From Haloarchaeobius sp. HME9146 (lineage in GTDB: Archaea; Halobacteriota; Halobacteria; Halobacteriales; Natrialbaceae): a stretch of 64,000 nt of DNA. Shown here in pieces: positions 51,561-60,410 of this stretch. How positions within the stretch are numbered: the stretch's first letter is position 1; every line of letters begins with the position of its first letter. The stretch is taken from assembly GCF_025399835.1 (NCBI RefSeq), contig NZ_JAODVR010000001.1, forward strand, positions 3,286,001-3,350,000, given 5' to 3'. A program made the position numbers and the translations under genes. The notes beneath the pieces were generated by a model. That model made no database searches. It was not told the DNA's origin and saw only the letters and a list, made by a program, of their open reading frames with translations.

Positions 51561-53549
51561 TCAGCCCCGGACTCTGCGGGCGAGCAGCGCCGCACCGAGG
51601 AGTGCGACCGCGCCCACGCCGATGGCGGTGCCGGAGACACCGGCCGCGATGGGTTCGGGCTGTTCCTCACCGGCCCCCATCGGCTCCTGGTCGGGCGCGG
51701 CTTCCTCGAGTTCGAGGAACGCACCGACCTGGGTCTCATCTATCTCGGGGAACACCGTGGTCGCGGGGTCCCAGTCACCGGGCATGTGGACGACCGTGTC
51801 CACGCTTACCTCGGGCAGGAGCTGTACCTGGTCGATGGTCGGGTTCGCCATCGTAGCACCCGTCACCTTGACGTAGGTCGTGGTCTCGCCGGCCTCGAGT
51901 TCGCTGTAGAGCTTCTGGACGTGGAGCCCATCGAACTGTTCGTCGACGAGTTCACCGAGTTTCGTGAGGTCGGCGAACTTCGCGGCCGCCTGGATGGTGA
52001 CCGTGCCCTCTTGCATGTTCACCATCAGCTTGGCCTTCTCGAGGTCGCCCTGCTGCATCGCCTCGAGTATCTTCGCCGAGTGCGGGTCCATGTCGTCCGT
52101 GGCACCCTGCTTCATCGCTTCGGCGAGCACCATGTCGACGAGGCCGCTCTGGCTCACCGTCACGGCCATGTCGGTCGAGAGGACGCCCTCCTCGGTGCCG
52201 GCAGTTATCTGCACGCTGGACGTCGGAACGTCGATGTCACGGGCGTCGAGTTCCGTGACGAACGACTCCCAGTTCTCGTGGTCGAATCCAGCCTCGAGCT
52301 GGAGGCGGTTCGTCGGCTCGTCGGCGTCGACGCTCGACAGCAGCCCACGCCAGTTGAGCGTCATCGTCAGGTCCGCTGCCTGCTTGGCGTCGAGTTTCGC
52401 GCGGTGCGTCTCGACGAGCGCCTCGTCTTTCCCGGCGAGCGTCGCGATGTCGAGGTTCGCGGTGACGAGTTCGTCTATCCCGTCGAGCTTGACGTTCCAG
52501 GCGAACACCGTCGTCGACTCCGTCTGCTCCATGATGACCGTCATCTCGGTCAGCGTCGCGGCGCTGATGCGCTCGGCGACGAGTTCACGCTGCTCCTCGG
52601 TGAGTTCGACGTCCTGGGAATCAGCCATGGCGTCGGCGAGGTGTTCCGACAGCGCCTCCTCGACACCGTCGAAGTTGACCGTGTAGGCCATCGTCAGCCG
52701 ACCGGTCTCCGCGTCGAACTCGTGCTCGTCGACGGTGACGGTCGTCTCACCGTCGAGCATCTCCCCGACACCACTGAAGGTGTTCAGGAGCGTCTCTTCG
52801 GCGGCTTCGCTGGTCTCCCAGCTGTCGGTCGCGAACTCGTTCACGATGATCGACTGGTAGCCGAACAGGACGAATCCGTCGTCGACTTCGGTGAGCGTGA
52901 GCTCGTAGACGTCACCCTCGAACGCCTCGGCCTCCGGCTCATCGGCCTCCGCGGGCATCTCGGCGTTCTCTTCCGCCATCTCGGGCAGCGTCCCCATGAA
53001 CACGTAGCCCTGCATCGTCAGCGAGGACCCTATGGTGACGACACCCTCGGTCGCGAGGATCTCGTCGGTGGAGGTCGTGGGGAGTTCGCCGGTCGTCTCC
53101 GCATCGCTCATGAACGTCGCGTCGACGACGAGCGACCCGCTGCTCTCCGTCTCGTCGGTCGACGTGCTGACGTCGAGCGTCAGGTCGGTCAGGGACTCCG
53201 GCGTCGGCATCGCGACTGCCCCCTGGGCGTCGAACATGTCGGGGTCGATGTCGATGGTCGCCTGCCCGCTCAGCTCGGGGTCTGTCGCACCGGTCAGGAA
53301 GACGGCTGCGAGTCCCTTGGACACGTCGAGTGCGGCGTGTCCGGACGTGGCGGTATCCTCGTGTTCGCCCCTGTAGACGAGCACGGCATCACCGTTCTCG
53401 AAAACGAATATCTCGTCGGCCGCCTCGACCGACGCGTCGTGCATGTCGGCGCTCGTCGCGGTGCCGTACGCCGCCCCCGCGACGCCCGCGCTCGTGACGA
53501 GCATGAGTGTGACAGCGACGACGAGCGCTGTCCGTAAGTTGGAAGGCAT
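51561..53549 (-). CDS. Large secreted surface protein with C-terminal anchor, paralogue 1
   Basis: The 662-residue protein has a signal peptide (1-27, ending AGVAGA), a long acidic beta/helical ectodomain and a C-terminal TM helix (about 637-657) ending LLARRVRG. Shared blocks with the next gene include IFVFENGDAVLVYRG (47-61), the MPTPESLTDL block, YTVNFDGVEEALSEHLADAM (about 290-310) and VHMPGDWDPATTVFPEIDE near 588. No PGF motif precedes its TM helix, only PIAAGVSGTAIGV. Function unknown. It starts about 270 bp after its paralogue's stop, and both face the same way. Confidence 0.85.
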   Translation of the reverse strand: MPSNLRTALVVAVTLMLVTSAGVAGAAYGTATSADMHDASVEAADEIFVFENGDAVLVYRGEHEDTATSGHAALDVSKGLAAVFLTGATDPELSGQATIDIDPDMFDAQGAVAMPTPESLTDLTLDVSTSTDETESSGSLVVDATFMSDAETTGELPTTSTDEILATEGVVTIGSSLTMQGYVFMGTLPEMAEENAEMPAEADEPEAEAFEGDVYELTLTEVDDGFVLFGYQSIIVNEFATDSWETSEAAEETLLNTFSGVGEMLDGETTVTVDEHEFDAETGRLTMAYTVNFDGVEEALSEHLADAMADSQDVELTEEQRELVAERISAATLTEMTVIMEQTESTTVFAWNVKLDGIDELVTANLDIATLAGKDEALVETHRAKLDAKQAADLTMTLNWRGLLSSVDADEPTNRLQLEAGFDHENWESFVTELDARDIDVPTSSVQITAGTEEGVLSTDMAVTVSQSGLVDMVLAEAMKQGATDDMDPHSAKILEAMQQGDLEKAKLMVNMQEGTVTIQAAAKFADLTKLGELVDEQFDGLHVQKLYSELEAGETTTYVKVTGATMANPTIDQVQLLPEVSVDTVVHMPGDWDPATTVFPEIDETQVGAFLELEEAAPDQEPMGAGEEQPEPIAAGVSGTAIGVGAVALLGAALLARRVRG

Positions 53550-53816
53550 TACGTATGTCCTTGGTCGCTTGGTTCGATAACACTCTCGTATAATCTGACA
53601 CTATTTGGGAGTCTCCAGCAGGGTGAGTGAGCAGTAACTAACACGGAGACAGTGACCCCCTAACTCGGGGTTCGGCGCGGTACACCTCTCTCTACAGGAC
53701 AGAACCTAACAGAACAATTACCCACGGTTGTCGCGAGTGCCGGTCGCTGCCCAGCGAGTCGACGTCGAGAAAGTGGAGAGCGGTTCGCGGTGGGCGGTCG
53801 AGCCGACGTGAGTCGT

Positions 53817-55757
53817 TCAGTCGCGCACTCGAAGCGCGACCAGGCTCAGGCCGAGGACCGCCACGATGGCAGTGCCGACGCCGAAGCCGGGCATGCCACC
53901 GAGCATGCCGCCGCCACCGTTGTTCACACCGATGTAGTTCCGGACCTCGTCGTGGTCCATCTCGGGGAAGCTCTGCTCGTCGGGGTTCCAGTCACCGGGC
54001 ATGTGGACCGTGGTCTCGCTGTCCACGACCGCCAGCGACCGGACGTCAGACTCGCTCGCACCCTCGGAGACGGCTCCCTTCAGGCGGACGTAGGTCTTCC
54101 CGTCGCTGCCGGCGGTCCCGTAGGCGCTCACGACGTTGAGGTCACCGTACTGCTCGGCCATCGCGTCCTCGAACGCCGAGAGGTTGTCGAACGAGGCACC
54201 TGCCTCCATCGAGACGTTCCCGTCCTCCATCGAGACGTCCATCTTGGCCTTCTCGAAGCCGGATTTCTGGAACGCCTCGAGCAGCCGCTTGACCTGCGGG
54301 TCGGTCTGGCTGCCCTGCAGCGACTTGACGGCGCTGTCGACGGCGCTGTCGAGGAAGTCCTGCTGTTTCACCTCGGCGGACATCGTCGTCTCGAGCTGCC
54401 CGTCGTTCGTCTCGGCGTGGGCCTCGAGCGACATCGTGCCGAAGGTGGTGTCGGTACGGGACTCCATCTCCGAGACGTACGCGCCCCAGTTCTTCGTCGT
54501 GTACTCGGTGTCGAACTGGACGCGCGCAGTGTTCTCGTCGGGCGAGGTCAGCTTGCCGTTCCAGGTGACCGTCTGCTGGAGGTCGGCCGCCTGCTGGGCC
54601 TCGAACGCGGCCTTGGCCTGTTCGAGCGCCTCGGCGTCCTCGTCCTGCATCTCGGAGGCGGCGGCGAGGTCGAACATCGCCTTCACGGGCTCGTCGTACT
54701 CGTCGAGCTGGACGTCCCACGACGCCTTCGCGTTCGTGTCGGTCACGTCGACCGTCGCGGACACCTTCGTCACTTCGAGCTGCTGGATGCGCTGGGCGAG
54801 GTCGTCGGCCTCGCTCTCGGAGAGGTCGAGCTGCTGGGAGGTCGCCAGTGCCGAGGCGAGCTGCGTCGAGATGGCCTCGTCCACACCGGTGAACTGGACC
54901 GTGTACGCGATGTCGATGCGGTTGGTCGAGGAGTCGAACGAGTAGGAGTCGACGCTGACCGACACCTCACCGTCGAGCTGGCGGGTGAGGGCACTGAACT
55001 GGGATTCGAGTTGCTGTTTCGCATCCGCACGCGTGCTCCAGGCGTCGGCCGAGTACTGGCCGACCTCGTAGTTCTGGGCGGCGGTCAGGGTGTAGCCACC
55101 GCTGGTCTCTTTCAGCGTGAACTCGTGGTGCTGGTTCGCGAGGGAGGCGGGCTTCTGCTCGAAGGCGACGTCGACCGAGCCGCTCGTGGTGAACGTGCTC
55201 GCGGTGGTCTTCATCGTCCCCTCGGTCGAGAGCGATTTGACCATCGAGGTGGACTGGCCCACGGTCCCGTCCTCGCTGGAGAACGTCCCGTCGAAGGAGG
55301 CCGACGCCTTCGCGTTGTCCGTGGTCTGGGTGACCGACGCGTCGAAGGTCAGGTCCTCGACGGAGTCGGGCGTGGGCATCTCGAGCGAGCCGTCACCGGA
55401 GAACGACTCCGGCTGGAGGACGAACGTCGCGTCGCCCGTCACGTTGCGCTGCGTCGGGGTCTGGTCCTCGACGAGGATGTGCATCAGCCCCTGGGAGAGG
55501 TCGACCCCGTAGTGTCCGGTGGTGGAGGTGGAGGGGCTCTGACTCCCGGTGTCGTAGACGAGAACGGCGTCACCGTTCTCTTTGACGTATATCTCATCTG
55601 CCGATTCGAGCGAATCGTCCTGGGCGAGGGAGCCGACGGCGGGGGCCGGGTCCTCACCAGCGGGGGTCGCTCCCACGGTCACCACGCTGCCCATGGCGCT
55701 TGCCACGAGCAGGGCGGTGACGGTGAGAACGAGCATCGTCTGTTTTTTCGAACGCAT
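53817..55757 (-). CDS. Large secreted surface protein with PGF-CTERM, paralogue 2
   Basis: The 646-residue protein has a signal peptide (MRSKKQTMLVLTVTALLV...), an ectodomain parallel to paralogue 1 (IYVKENGDAVLVYD, MPTPDSVEDLTF, YTVQFTGVDEAISTQLASAL, VHMPGDWNPDEQSFPEMD) and a C-terminal PGF-CTERM: GGMPGFG, TM helix and LRVRD. PGF-CTERM proteins are cut and lipid-anchored by archaeosortase A. The start at 55757 is preferred over the ATG at 55772 because a TATA box (55783-55790) implies transcription starts near 55760. Function unknown. Confidence 0.85.
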   Translation of the reverse strand: MRSKKQTMLVLTVTALLVASAMGSVVTVGATPAGEDPAPAVGSLAQDDSLESADEIYVKENGDAVLVYDTGSQSPSTSTTGHYGVDLSQGLMHILVEDQTPTQRNVTGDATFVLQPESFSGDGSLEMPTPDSVEDLTFDASVTQTTDNAKASASFDGTFSSEDGTVGQSTSMVKSLSTEGTMKTTASTFTTSGSVDVAFEQKPASLANQHHEFTLKETSGGYTLTAAQNYEVGQYSADAWSTRADAKQQLESQFSALTRQLDGEVSVSVDSYSFDSSTNRIDIAYTVQFTGVDEAISTQLASALATSQQLDLSESEADDLAQRIQQLEVTKVSATVDVTDTNAKASWDVQLDEYDEPVKAMFDLAAASEMQDEDAEALEQAKAAFEAQQAADLQQTVTWNGKLTSPDENTARVQFDTEYTTKNWGAYVSEMESRTDTTFGTMSLEAHAETNDGQLETTMSAEVKQQDFLDSAVDSAVKSLQGSQTDPQVKRLLEAFQKSGFEKAKMDVSMEDGNVSMEAGASFDNLSAFEDAMAEQYGDLNVVSAYGTAGSDGKTYVRLKGAVSEGASESDVRSLAVVDSETTVHMPGDWNPDEQSFPEMDHDEVRNYIGVNNGGGGMLGGMPGFGVGTAIVAVLGLSLVALRVRD

Positions 55758-55782
55758 TCGGCCGGGTATCATCTAGCCATCC

Positions 55783-55790
55783 TAATAATT
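55783..55790 (-). promoter_or_regulatory. TATA box of surface paralogue 2
   Basis: On the minus strand AATTATTA. With the usual 25 nt spacing it starts transcription near 55760, just ahead of the ATG at 55757. Confidence 0.5.
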
Positions 55791-56010
55791 CCCCCGCTTC
55801 AAGTGCCACTGGAATTATACATCGTCGTCGGGTAGCTCCCGGAGACGGACCCCAGACAGCAGCCCCGAAACCGGTCGAGAGGCCATTTTCAGGGAGTCCC
55901 TCGACTGGCCCCCGACGCCGCCTGCGAGATAGTATCATGCGAGGCATACGAATCTCGGCAGGGGTGGTCCCACGATGGTGACTCCCGCCCGACTCGGTTT
56001 CGTGGCGCTT

Positions 56011-56028
56011 TTGCCCGCGCACGGGCAA
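56011..56028. promoter_or_regulatory. Perfect hairpin TTGCCCG-CGCA-CGGGCAA before the methylthiotransferase gene
   Basis: Seven-bp arms with a 4-nt loop, 11 bp upstream of the ATG at 56040. It overlaps the place of a leaderless promoter or, if transcribed, is a leader hairpin. Confidence 0.4.
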
Positions 56029-56039
56029 GGACCGATAGC

Positions 56040-57296
56040 ATGGCCCGGTACCACATAGAAACGTACGGCTGCACCTCGAACCGCGGGGAGAGCCGCCAGA
56101 TAGAGTCGGCGCTCAGGGACGCCGGCCACTACCGCGTCGACGGTCCCGAGACGGCAGACGTCGCCATCATGAACAGCTGTACCGTCGTCGAGAAGACGGA
56201 GCGCAACATGCTCCGCCGGGCCAAAGAACTCGAAGCCGAGACGGCCGACCTCATCGTCACCGGCTGCATGGCGCTCGCCCAGGGCGAGGAGTTCGAGAAC
56301 GAGGACATCGACGCCCAGATCCTCCACTGGGACGACGTGCCACAGGCCGTCACCAACGGGGAATGCCCGACGCCCGGCCCCGGCGTCGAACCGGTGCTCG
56401 ACGGCGTCGTCGGCATCCTCCCCATCGCGCGCGGCTGCATGAGCGACTGCTCGTACTGCATCACGAAGCACGCGACCGGGAAGATAGACAGCCCACCCGT
56501 CGAGGAGAACCTCGAGAAGGCCCGCGCACTGGTCCACGCGGGCGCGAAGGAGATTCGCATCACCGGCCAGGACACCGGCGTCTACGGCTGGGAGCAGGGC
56601 GAGCGCAAGCTCCACACGCTGCTCGACCGCATCTGCACCGAGATAGAGGGTGACTTCCGCGTACGCGTGGGCATGGCGAACCCGAAGGGCGTCCACGGCA
56701 TCCGCGACGAACTCGCCGCGGTGTTCGCGAAGCACGACGAACTCTACAACTTCCTGCACGCGCCCGTCCAGTCCGGTTCGAACGACGTGCTGGGGGACAT
56801 GCGCCGCCAGCACCAGGTCTCGGAGTACGTCGAGGTCGTCGAGGCGTTCGACGACGCACTCGACTACTGGACCCTGAGCACCGACTTCATCGTCGGGTTC
56901 CCGACCGAGACGGACGAGGACCACCAGCAGAGCCTCGCGCTCCTGCGCGAGACCCGGCCCGAGAAGATCAACGTCACCCGGTTCTCCAAGCGTCCCGGCA
57001 CCGACGCCGCCGACATGAAGGGGCTCGGCGGCACGCTGAAGAAGGAGCGCTCGAAGGAGATGTCCGAGCTGAAGATGGAGGTCGTCGGCGACGCCTACGA
57101 GGCGATGGTCGGCGAGACGATGGAGGACGTGCTGGTCGTCCAGGAGGGCACGGCTGACTCCGTGAAGTGTCGCGACGCGGCCTACCGCCAGATAATCGTC
57201 CAGAACGCCTCCGAGCACGGTCTCGAACCGGGCGACTTCGTCGACCTCGAAGTGACGGGACAGAACACCGTCTACGCGTTCGGGACGCCGGTCTGA
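56040..57296 (+). CDS. tRNA t6A37 methylthiotransferase (CDKAL1/MtaB type)
   Basis: The 418-residue radical SAM enzyme adds a methylthio group to threonylcarbamoyl-adenosine 37 of ANN-decoding tRNAs. The N-terminal MTTase domain has cluster cysteines C11, C47 and C76; the radical SAM motif RGCMSDCSYC gives C133, C137 and C140. HAPVQSGSND (about 240) and a C-terminal TRAM domain (from about 360, with GDFVDLEVTG) complete it. It is followed by a convergent CDF gene just past the stop. Confidence 0.94.
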   Translation: MARYHIETYGCTSNRGESRQIESALRDAGHYRVDGPETADVAIMNSCTVVEKTERNMLRRAKELEAETADLIVTGCMALAQGEEFENEDIDAQILHWDDVPQAVTNGECPTPGPGVEPVLDGVVGILPIARGCMSDCSYCITKHATGKIDSPPVEENLEKARALVHAGAKEIRITGQDTGVYGWEQGERKLHTLLDRICTEIEGDFRVRVGMANPKGVHGIRDELAAVFAKHDELYNFLHAPVQSGSNDVLGDMRRQHQVSEYVEVVEAFDDALDYWTLSTDFIVGFPTETDEDHQQSLALLRETRPEKINVTRFSKRPGTDAADMKGLGGTLKKERSKEMSELKMEVVGDAYEAMVGETMEDVLVVQEGTADSVKCRDAAYRQIIVQNASEHGLEPGDFVDLEVTGQNTVYAFGTPV

Positions 57297-57297
57297 C

Positions 57298-58221
57298 TCA
57301 GTCGCCGCCGTCCTTCCGTAACAGTTCCTCCGTCGCCCAGTCGTCTTTCCACTCGCCGAGTTCCTTCGGGTCCACGTGGACGAACACGTCGTCGACCTCT
57401 TCGATATCCCGGATGGACTGGACCACGTCGGACTCGATGTCGTGCGCCTCGAACAGCGTGTGGTCGCCCTCGACTTCGATGTGCAACGAGACGTCTATCT
57501 CGGGGCCGACGTAGTGGGCGACCACGTCGTGGACGCCGTGGACCTCCGGATGGGCGAGCGCCCGCGAGACGATCTCGGCGCGGAGGTCCTCCGGCGGCGC
57601 GGCACCGACGAGGTAGTTGACGTTGTCGCGGACGATCTCGACGCCGGTCCAGAGGATGGCCAGCGAGACGACGCCGGCCGCGAGCGGGTCGAGCACCGGG
57701 AAACCGAGGCCGGAGCCGACGACGCCGACGAGTGCGGCTCCGGCGGTGAGCACGTCGTTCCGGTTGTCGAGGGCGGTCGCGACCAGCGCCGGAGAGTTGT
57801 AGTCGTCACCCATCTGGAGGCAGTAGCGATAGAGCCCGAGTTTCACCACGCCGGACGCGACGAGGACGGCGACCGCGGACGTGGAGTAGCGGACGACGAA
57901 CTCGCCGGCCAGGAGCGTGGTCACGGACTGCCAGAGGACGAACCCGCCGGCCGCGAACACGCCGACGGCGACGAACAGCGAGACGAACGGCTCGATGCGC
58001 TCGTGGCCGTGGGGATGCTCGAAGTCCGGCGGCTGCGTGGTGAGGTACAACCCGAGGAAGACGATGAGGCTGTACGCGGAGTCCGCGAGGCTGTTGACCG
58101 CCTCGGAGCCGACCGCGAGGCTGCCCGTCTGCCAGTAGACGAGCCCCTTCACCGCCGCGAGCAGGACGTTCGCGACAACGATGATAGCGCCGACCTGCCT
58201 GACGGTACTGCCGCGTGCCAT
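57298..58221 (-). CDS. Cation diffusion facilitator (zinc/metal efflux)
   Basis: The 307-residue protein has six TM helices with the transport sites SEAVNSLADS (about 39-48, N/D instead of HxxxD) in TM2 and LDNRNDVL (about 150-157) in TM5, then a cytoplasmic domain with HGVHDVVAHYVGPEIDVSLHIEVEGDHTL (spread over about 230-258) for regulatory metal. It should export divalent metal in exchange for protons. A ZIP-family gene, on the same strand 129 bp upstream, would do the reverse. Confidence 0.92.
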   Translation of the reverse strand: MARGSTVRQVGAIIVVANVLLAAVKGLVYWQTGSLAVGSEAVNSLADSAYSLIVFLGLYLTTQPPDFEHPHGHERIEPFVSLFVAVGVFAAGGFVLWQSVTTLLAGEFVVRYSTSAVAVLVASGVVKLGLYRYCLQMGDDYNSPALVATALDNRNDVLTAGAALVGVVGSGLGFPVLDPLAAGVVSLAILWTGVEIVRDNVNYLVGAAPPEDLRAEIVSRALAHPEVHGVHDVVAHYVGPEIDVSLHIEVEGDHTLFEAHDIESDVVQSIRDIEEVDDVFVHVDPKELGEWKDDWATEELLRKDGGD

Positions 58222-58350
58222 TCGTGTCGGGATACGAGGGGGGAGTAAAAGGGCTTGTCGCGTTTCCGCAGAGGGAGTGCCGGCACGGGGTCACACGACG
58301 ACGACCCACCGTCGCGCGGTCGCAGTGAAGCCGTCTTACAACAGCCCCGC

Positions 58351-59157
58351 TCAGATGAATGCGAGTGGGACCATCACGGCGAAGCCGAGAGCGACGCCGG
58401 AGACGAGTTCCAGCCGGCCACCACCCTCCATGCGCTCGCCGAGTTCCAGCGCCTCCGGGATGAACTCGGTGGCGACGAGGAAAATCATCGCACCCGCGGC
58501 GAACCCGTAGCCGTACGGGAGGAACTCCCGGGCGTACCGGACGAAGCCGAAGGCGATGACCGCGCCGATGGGCTGTGGCAGGCTGGAGAAGACGGCCCAC
58601 CAGACCATCTTGGGCTCGCTCACGTCCATCGCCCGCAGCGGGATGGAGATGGCCACGCCTTCCGGGACGTTGTGGATGGCGATGGCGACCGTGATGAACA
58701 CCGCGACGATGGGGACGCCGAAGCCGAGGAACGAGATACCGTCCTGTAGCCCCGGCAGGTTCAACTCGGCGAAGGAGACGCCGACGGCGACGCCCTCCGG
58801 GAAGGAGTGGACGGTGAGGATGCCGAGGATGAGCAGGAGCTTCTTGAAGTCCGCCTCGGCGTACGCGCCGGGCTCCGGTTCGTACTCCTCGATGATCTCG
58901 TGTGCGACGACGACCAGCACCACGCCCGCGAGCATCCCGATGCCGACCGCGGTGAGGGTACCGCTCGCCGTCCCCTCGAAGATGAGGCCGAACACCGACG
59001 CCGACACCATGATGCCCGAGGCGACCCCCCACAGCACCACGTTCCAGCGGTCGCTGATGTCGTCGATGACGAAGAACGGTAGCGCGCCAAGGCCCGTGGC
59101 CAGTGCGGTGATGAGCCCCGCGATGAACACCAGGACCAGGTTCTCCAGCAGCGCCAT
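58351..59157 (-). CDS. ZIP-family metal transporter
   Basis: The 268-residue protein has eight TM helices and the two ZIP metal-site motifs: TVHSFPEGVAVGVSF (about 113-127) and AIHNVPEGVAISIPL (about 163-177), where His-x-x-x-Glu ligands line the path. It likely takes up zinc or another divalent cation. The start (MALLENLVLV, 59157) is preferred over one 15 codons upstream, since the hydrophobic helix follows it directly. Next to the CDF exporter. Confidence 0.9.
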   Translation of the reverse strand: MALLENLVLVFIAGLITALATGLGALPFFVIDDISDRWNVVLWGVASGIMVSASVFGLIFEGTASGTLTAVGIGMLAGVVLVVVAHEIIEEYEPEPGAYAEADFKKLLLILGILTVHSFPEGVAVGVSFAELNLPGLQDGISFLGFGVPIVAVFITVAIAIHNVPEGVAISIPLRAMDVSEPKMVWWAVFSSLPQPIGAVIAFGFVRYAREFLPYGYGFAAGAMIFLVATEFIPEALELGERMEGGGRLELVSGVALGFAVMVPLAFI

Positions 59158-59327
59158 GTCTCTGTTCGATACTCGCGTGGGCGGCGACATAACGCTTGCC
59201 ATCTCAGAAAATTATTTTCGGTTCCCCTAAACCAAAATTGTCGATTGTGGGTTCGCCGGGGCGCGCAGGGGCAACCTGGCCCGGACAGGGCGCGCGCACC
59301 AGCCGCGGGACCGGATGGACCGACCGC

Positions 59328-59870
59328 TCAGTCGAAGCGGACCGCGGTGTCAGAATCGACCACTGTCGCGCCGTCCTGGGCCGCGAACGCCTCGTGCAGC
59401 CGGTCGTAGGTGTCCTCCAGCGCCTCGACGATGACCTTCGTGTCCGAGACGACCGGCATGAAGTTCGTGTCACCGTTCCAACGGGGAACGACGTGCGTGT
59501 GGAGGTGGTCGTCGATAGAGCCGCCTGCCGCCCCACCACCCAGGTTCAAGCCGGCATTGAAGCCGTCTGCACCCATGGCATCCTCGAGCGCAGACAGGGT
59601 TCGCTGTTTCAGTCTGGCGTGGTCGAGCAGGGTCTCCTCGTCGAGGTCGCCGTAGTCACCGGTGTGGTCGCGTGGGATGACCATGGCGTGCCCCGGGTTG
59701 TACGGGTAGTTGTTGAGCATGACGAAGGCGTGGGCGCTGCTGGCGACGATGCGGTACTGCCTGTCGCCGTCTCTCGTCGGGAGCTCGCAGAACACACAGC
59801 CCTCGATGTCCTCGTTCTTGTCGTCGCGCTCCACCCACTCGATCCGCCACGGTGCGAACACCTGTTCCAT
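59328..59870 (-). CDS. HIT-family nucleotide hydrolase/phosphorylase
   Basis: The 180-residue protein has the histidine triad H122-L-H124-T-H126 in DHLHTHVVPRW, with FVMLNNYPYNPGHAMVIPRDH (in two parts, about 49-69) ahead, and a CVFC zinc-type pair (C25, C28). Proteins of this type hydrolyse dinucleotide polyphosphates or AMP conjugates. It lies alone; downstream is the ZIP gene. Confidence 0.9.
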   Translation of the reverse strand: MEQVFAPWRIEWVERDDKNEDIEGCVFCELPTRDGDRQYRIVASSAHAFVMLNNYPYNPGHAMVIPRDHTGDYGDLDEETLLDHARLKQRTLSALEDAMGADGFNAGLNLGGGAAGGSIDDHLHTHVVPRWNGDTNFMPVVSDTKVIVEALEDTYDRLHEAFAAQDGATVVDSDTAVRFD

Positions 59871-60031
59871 ACCTGCACTCGGAGGGCTGGTGATTTCAAT
59901 CCCACGTCACAGCACCCCTCTGATATCTGGTACGAAAGGGCTGCTATCCCGGTTTCAAGAGGCAACATCCCGATTACAAGCACCCCTCATTCGGCCCCGA
60001 GACGTTTCGAAGCTGCTGATATCGGCACATT

Positions 60032-60052
60032 AACCGATAATCACTATTGGTT
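60032..60052. promoter_or_regulatory. Inverted repeat AACCGATA-ATCAC-TATTGGTT
   Basis: Eight-position arms with one mismatch, about 40 bp upstream of the TATA-like box at 60091. A possible operator for the zinc-ribbon gene. Confidence 0.3.
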
Positions 60053-60071
60053 GTCAAGAATGGTCTGTTCA

Positions 60072-60085
60072 ACCGTATAAACGGT
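60072..60085. promoter_or_regulatory. Inverted repeat ACCGT-ATAA-ACGGT
   Basis: Perfect 5-bp arms separated by 4 bp, ending 5 bp before the TATA-like box at 60091, where a bound protein would affect TFB/TBP recruitment. Confidence 0.35.
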
Positions 60086-60090
60086 CGATT

Positions 60091-60099
60091 CTTTTTATG
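60091..60099 (+). promoter_or_regulatory. TATA-like box of the zinc-ribbon gene
   Basis: CTTTTTATG lies about 27-35 nt before the ATG at 60126, so the mRNA is leaderless or nearly so. Confidence 0.55.
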
Positions 60100-60125
60100 C
60101 TACTATACCTCATCTGGCCAAGTGG

Positions 60126-60326
60126 ATGGCGACGACTGACAACTCACTCAACGGGCGGAACGAACACTGCGACAGCTGCGGTACGGACACGCTCCACAGC
60201 GTGTCGGTGCAGCTGGTTACCGAGAGCACGAAGAAGGAGAACTCCCAGTTCTCGCGCGAACCCTACCGGGTGACGGAATGCCAGCGGTGTGGGGAGCGGG
60301 CGAGCCAGCGCATGAACAACGCGTAA
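60126..60326 (+). CDS. Small zinc beta-ribbon protein, 66 aa
   Basis: Two CxxC pairs (CDSCGTD at about 15-21 and CQRCGER at about 53-59) make a likely zinc ribbon. The rest is beta-strand with Ser/Gln-rich sequence (LHSVSVQLVTEST). Haloarchaea have a small family of this type (I believe DUF7835); it could be a transcription or translation factor accessory. The strong promoter with inverted repeats suggests it is well expressed and regulated. Confidence 0.75.
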   Translation: MATTDNSLNGRNEHCDSCGTDTLHSVSVQLVTESTKKENSQFSREPYRVTECQRCGERASQRMNNA

Positions 60327-60410
60327 GGGGTCGACAGCAGGGTTCGACACGTATCGACAGACGAACAGGGAAAGGAAGACTCGGGGATACTCGTTTGCGG
60401 GTGGGCGCGG

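Noticed and set aside
59890-59990. TTTCAATCCCAC and two CACCCCTC direct repeats, like the end of a haloarchaeal CRISPR repeat
   Set aside because: Only a single partial match and no regular spacer spacing; no cas gene in the window.
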